NCBI GenBank assembly: GCA_009602725.1
Contig: WELB01000013.1
Coordinates: 1,047,566 to 1,111,565, forward strand
Source of the DNA: Spirogloea muscicola
Taxonomy: Eukaryota; Streptophyta; Zygnematophyceae; Spirogloeales; Spirogloeaceae
DNA length: 64,000 nucleotides
Direction: 5' to 3'
Shown here: one piece after another, positions 61,094 to 64,000 of the stretch
How positions within the stretch are numbered: the first letter of the stretch is position 1
Layout: every line of letters begins with the position of its first letter
Notes under the pieces: model-generated
The model's database searches: none
What the model was told of the DNA's origin: nothing
The model's input: the letters and a program-made list of their open reading frames with translations, nothing else
Position numbers and translations under genes: made by a program

Positions 61094-64000
61094 CACAAGG
61101 CTCATGCCTGGTTGATTGTCTTCAACTACTACCAACACGCCTCCCCCTGGGGCGGCGCTCACCACGACCTTCAGCCAGCCTCCTGATGCCGTATACTGCA
61201 TTCGATGATCGAGGAGTAGCAGGAAAGGCATTATGAGAGAGCCATTTTTTGCAACTCGATGCCTGTGGCGTGACGTAGCACTGGCCTACAGAAGGCAGTG
61301 GGAGAAGAAAGGAAGCCAGCTAACAAAAGTAGGTGAGGGTTACTTAGATACCTGTAGAGATATGTCGATGACATTGCTCAAGGCCTGCCGCACGTCAAAG
61401 GCATCCCCTGCAACCAGCGGAAGTACTCCTAGAGGCACGGGGACGTGCTCCAACGCCAGCTGCCGGAGCTGCGCAAGCCCACCAGCAGCTAATACAAGCT
61501 CGGCCACAATGCTGGCCACGTCGCAGGTCTGCCTGTCAATAATGACAAGTGGACAGCAACAACTTAGATGCTTTGGCTCTGAAGCCTTTGTGCTATCAGG
61601 ATTCAGAAGCAATTCCTGGCTTTGTGAGAGGGTAAGCGTCAGTAGTAGCTAGAAAATGCATATGTACTTTCAGCAACAGCATAGCAAATTTCACACTAGG
61701 CATTCTTTCATCTCAGAGTATTAGCTTCTGCAAACATTTGAGTGGTCATGTAAGATCGTACACACCCTCCATTGGGCGCGAGCAAGGGGGTGAGGGCATA
61801 GGGCGGCATTGGGAGCTCCTCGTCACGCAGCTCCTTGAGGAGGCATTGCTGGGAGCCAAGACCCTGGAAACCCCGAAGCCGCTGCGGGCGTGGCGGCTCA
61901 CACTGCGTTTCTGACCATCCATGCTGCAATAGAGGCTCCCGGGCGGATGCCTGCCTGCTGCCGACGCCCTCCACGACCTTGCCTCCCCAAGGCAGCAGCA
62001 AAATGTGAGGGGCAAAGAGCACTGAGGCACAATCCTGCCTGCCAGCTTAAGTCCACTACATTTCCACTTGATCTGAATGTGCAATCAGTAGTAATTAAGG
62101 TATCAACTAAATATGTCACTTCATGGGATTCAAATGTGTGTATGCAACTTTCCTTCTTGTAACTGAACAGTGAGCTGCAGCCCAGGCATGGACACCATTT
62201 TCCTACCTGAGTGGGATATAGCGCCTTCTGCAGCTGCTGGAGCACCTCCGCCATGCGGTCTCCTTGCACCAGGATGTCGTCCACCATGTCATTGGCCAGC
62301 TGCCACACACCAAGAGGAGCACAACGCCGAGCAGTCAGGTGGTGACGGACGAAGGAAGGAGGTTGATGCGAGCCACGTCTGGAATGTCGAGATGCTGATT
62401 TCTCCTCCCTGACTAACTAAATGGCTGTCTGACACACCAATGGAGCCTGCAGCAAGCCTCTCAAAAATGGCAGCAAGCAAACTTCACCTCGCCTTCCTTG
62501 AGCTGCGGGAGCAGCATCTTGCCGAGCGTGCGAAGCGAAGTCAGTGGGCTCCTCACCTGCCCAGCAGCAGCAAACGAAGTCTTGGCAAAGGGTTAAACTC
62601 CAGAGCTTGCAGATTGCAATATTCGAGCTGGATAGGTAAGGGTGTCTTTGCTTGCCCAAATTTAGAAATGGTCCAATCTTGATGTGCTATCCAAATTAAT
62701 CATGCTGACTTGAACTACAGCCTGCTCTAACACCTGCATTCTGAACTGCGCGCTCTTGGCCTCCAATAGACTACTAGAATAGAGCAAGGTAAGTTTTTGG
62801 GTTCTTTGCTATGTAGGGTCCACGCCCAATCAGGTCTCAGAAGGGGCTGTGGTTGTGTGCTCGTGTACCTGCTCCAGAAGCCCGTCAAGTACAACATTCT
62901 TTTGCCAGGAATTTGCCTGCAGCAGCAGCGCCCTCTGCCAGCATTCACCCCCCCCTCCCCAAAAGCCAAGGTGAGGCCTTGCTCATATTGAAGTGACAGC
63001 AAGCGAGCAAAAACAACGACGACGAAGGCCGAGGCTGCCATGCACTGCCAGGTGGGCATTGTATCTTTCAACAATTAAGATAGTACAAAGATAGTACAAG
63101 GCATGCAATGTGCCTCACCTGGTCAATGACGCACGCCATGGCCAGAGTACGGGCGACGTCCGCTGCCCGCCTTTGCTCCTCCGCACTGAAGATTGGGGCC
63201 TTGGCCATCTTGGGCAGGCTCTGCAGGCCCAGGCCTTGCGAGCCCTTCTCGCCACCGGCGCTGACGCTGGCCTTCCCTCCGTCCGGGACGGGGACGCTGC
63301 TCTTCGGCGGCCACACGGGCCGCACGATCTTCAAGGCTGCAGACTTGGTCACGCCCCCACCTCTCTGCACGAAACAGCGACCAGCAAGAAATCAGAAGGC
63401 ATGACAGTACCCTGTCCAACATTTAGCACACGAATGACTTTGCCAGACTGACATGCTCGACAGCGACGACAGATACCTAACAGAGGCTCCCTCACCTGAA
63501 CTTGCGGCAGAATGCGCTCAGCCACAACAAGCCCGACAAGGAACGAGTCCTTGGCCATAGGCAGCACCAGGGTCCGGCACTCGGGGAGCTCAACAGCCTG
63601 CACATCCGATCAGCCAGCCGGCAATGTGAGGTCAAGTTGACAAGATGCATTTCCAACTACAGTGCAACAGGAGCAACCAAGCAAGATCTCTGCAAGCTGA
63701 AGTATACATGCAGAGGGTTTGCTACGGTACCTCGTGCCCAACCAGTGCGGTCTCAACCAGCCGCGAGGACACGGCGCCGTCCATGTCCCCAGCCAGCACC
63801 AGCACCTTCTCCTGCGCCCAGTCGGGCCTGGACTCGGGGTGCGAGGCGACGCGCTGCAGCTCCAGGTGTCCCAACGTGTAGCTCTCTGGCATCCGGACAT
63901 AGACCTGCACCTCACCGCACCCGTTAAGGCCGCGTGACCTGAGACATGTCGGGCAGCAGTCTATCTTGCAGCAACACACATGGCCATGGAAGGGACTCAG
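61094..64000 (-). CDS. CSK: Chloroplast sensor kinase (CSK), partial: starts beyond the window
   Basis: A histidine-kinase-like plastid protein that links photosynthetic redox state to plastid transcription (known from Arabidopsis CSK). Exons: 63,904-63,731; 63,597-63,496 (RTLVLPMAKDSFLVGLVVAE, GAF end); 63,364-63,119 (FSAEEQRRAADVARTLAMAC); 62,934-62,869 (ANSWQKNVVLDGLLEQ); 62,556-62,488 (VRSPLTSLRTLGKMLLPQL); 62,299-62,207 (DMVDDILVQGDRMAEVLQQL); 61,902-61,766 (ELPMPPYALTPLLAPNGG); 61,532-61,352 (CDVASIVAEL, then QALSNVIDISL, the N-box); 61,195-61,094 (GGVLVVVEDNQPGM, G1-box region). Phases agree. These blocks follow plant CSK in order. The usual last part (rest of the ATP lid and a VAGLTVAREI-like block) is not found downstream. 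At the canonical phospho-His position the sequence has Glu (LLEQVRSPL). Confidence 0.82.

Overview
The window looks like nuclear DNA of a green alga (Chlorophyta, plausibly Trebouxiophyceae). The evidence is intron-rich genes with GT-AG introns of about 60-930 bases, a plastid-type pyruvate kinase, a plastid-type biotin carboxyl carrier protein, and a chloroplast sensor kinase. The assignment to class is inference from gene content and style, not from a search.

Two compartments are sharply separated. Bases 1 to about 44,900 are a repeat-rich island with no convincing host gene apart from a doubtful 3' end near base 1. Its core (about 3.4-39.5 kb) is a pile of Ty3/gypsy chromodomain retrotransposon fossils in both orientations. 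They show LTRs, primer-binding sites matching initiator-Met tRNA, gag with a CCHC knuckle, protease, reverse transcriptase, RNase H, integrase and chromodomain pieces. At least three LTR subfamilies (called A, B and C here) are intermixed, together with solo LTRs of a fourth (S). One stack is four levels deep: an LTR of C is split by an 11.1-kb B element, which holds an A element, which holds a solo S LTR. The best preserved copy is 32,149-36,862. The core is bracketed by a 1.8-kb inverted duplication (1,540-3,345 and 39,745-41,580). Many 3'-terminal relics of one LINE-like family, and a short dispersed repeat with an imperfect palindrome, fill the flanks. There is one 577-base assembly gap.

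From 44.9 kb to the end the sequence is gene-bearing. Plastid pyruvate kinase (+, 45.1-49.3 kb) and plastid BCCP (+, about 51.0-53.2 kb) are neighbours on the same strand. Both act in plastid fatty-acid supply: one makes pyruvate, the other carries carboxyl groups on acetyl-CoA carboxylase. Converging on them is a complete p68/DBP2-type DEAD-box RNA helicase (-, 53.9-58.5 kb). A second repeat patch (58.9-60.3 kb) separates it from a leucine-rich-repeat exon and the chloroplast sensor kinase (-, 61.1 kb to beyond the window end). The sensor kinase lacks its expected C-terminal part here; the next exon-like block downstream is the LRR exon, in a compatible reading phase.

All exon borders are read by eye from splice signals and family conservation. 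The 5' ends of the PK and BCCP genes are not resolved.
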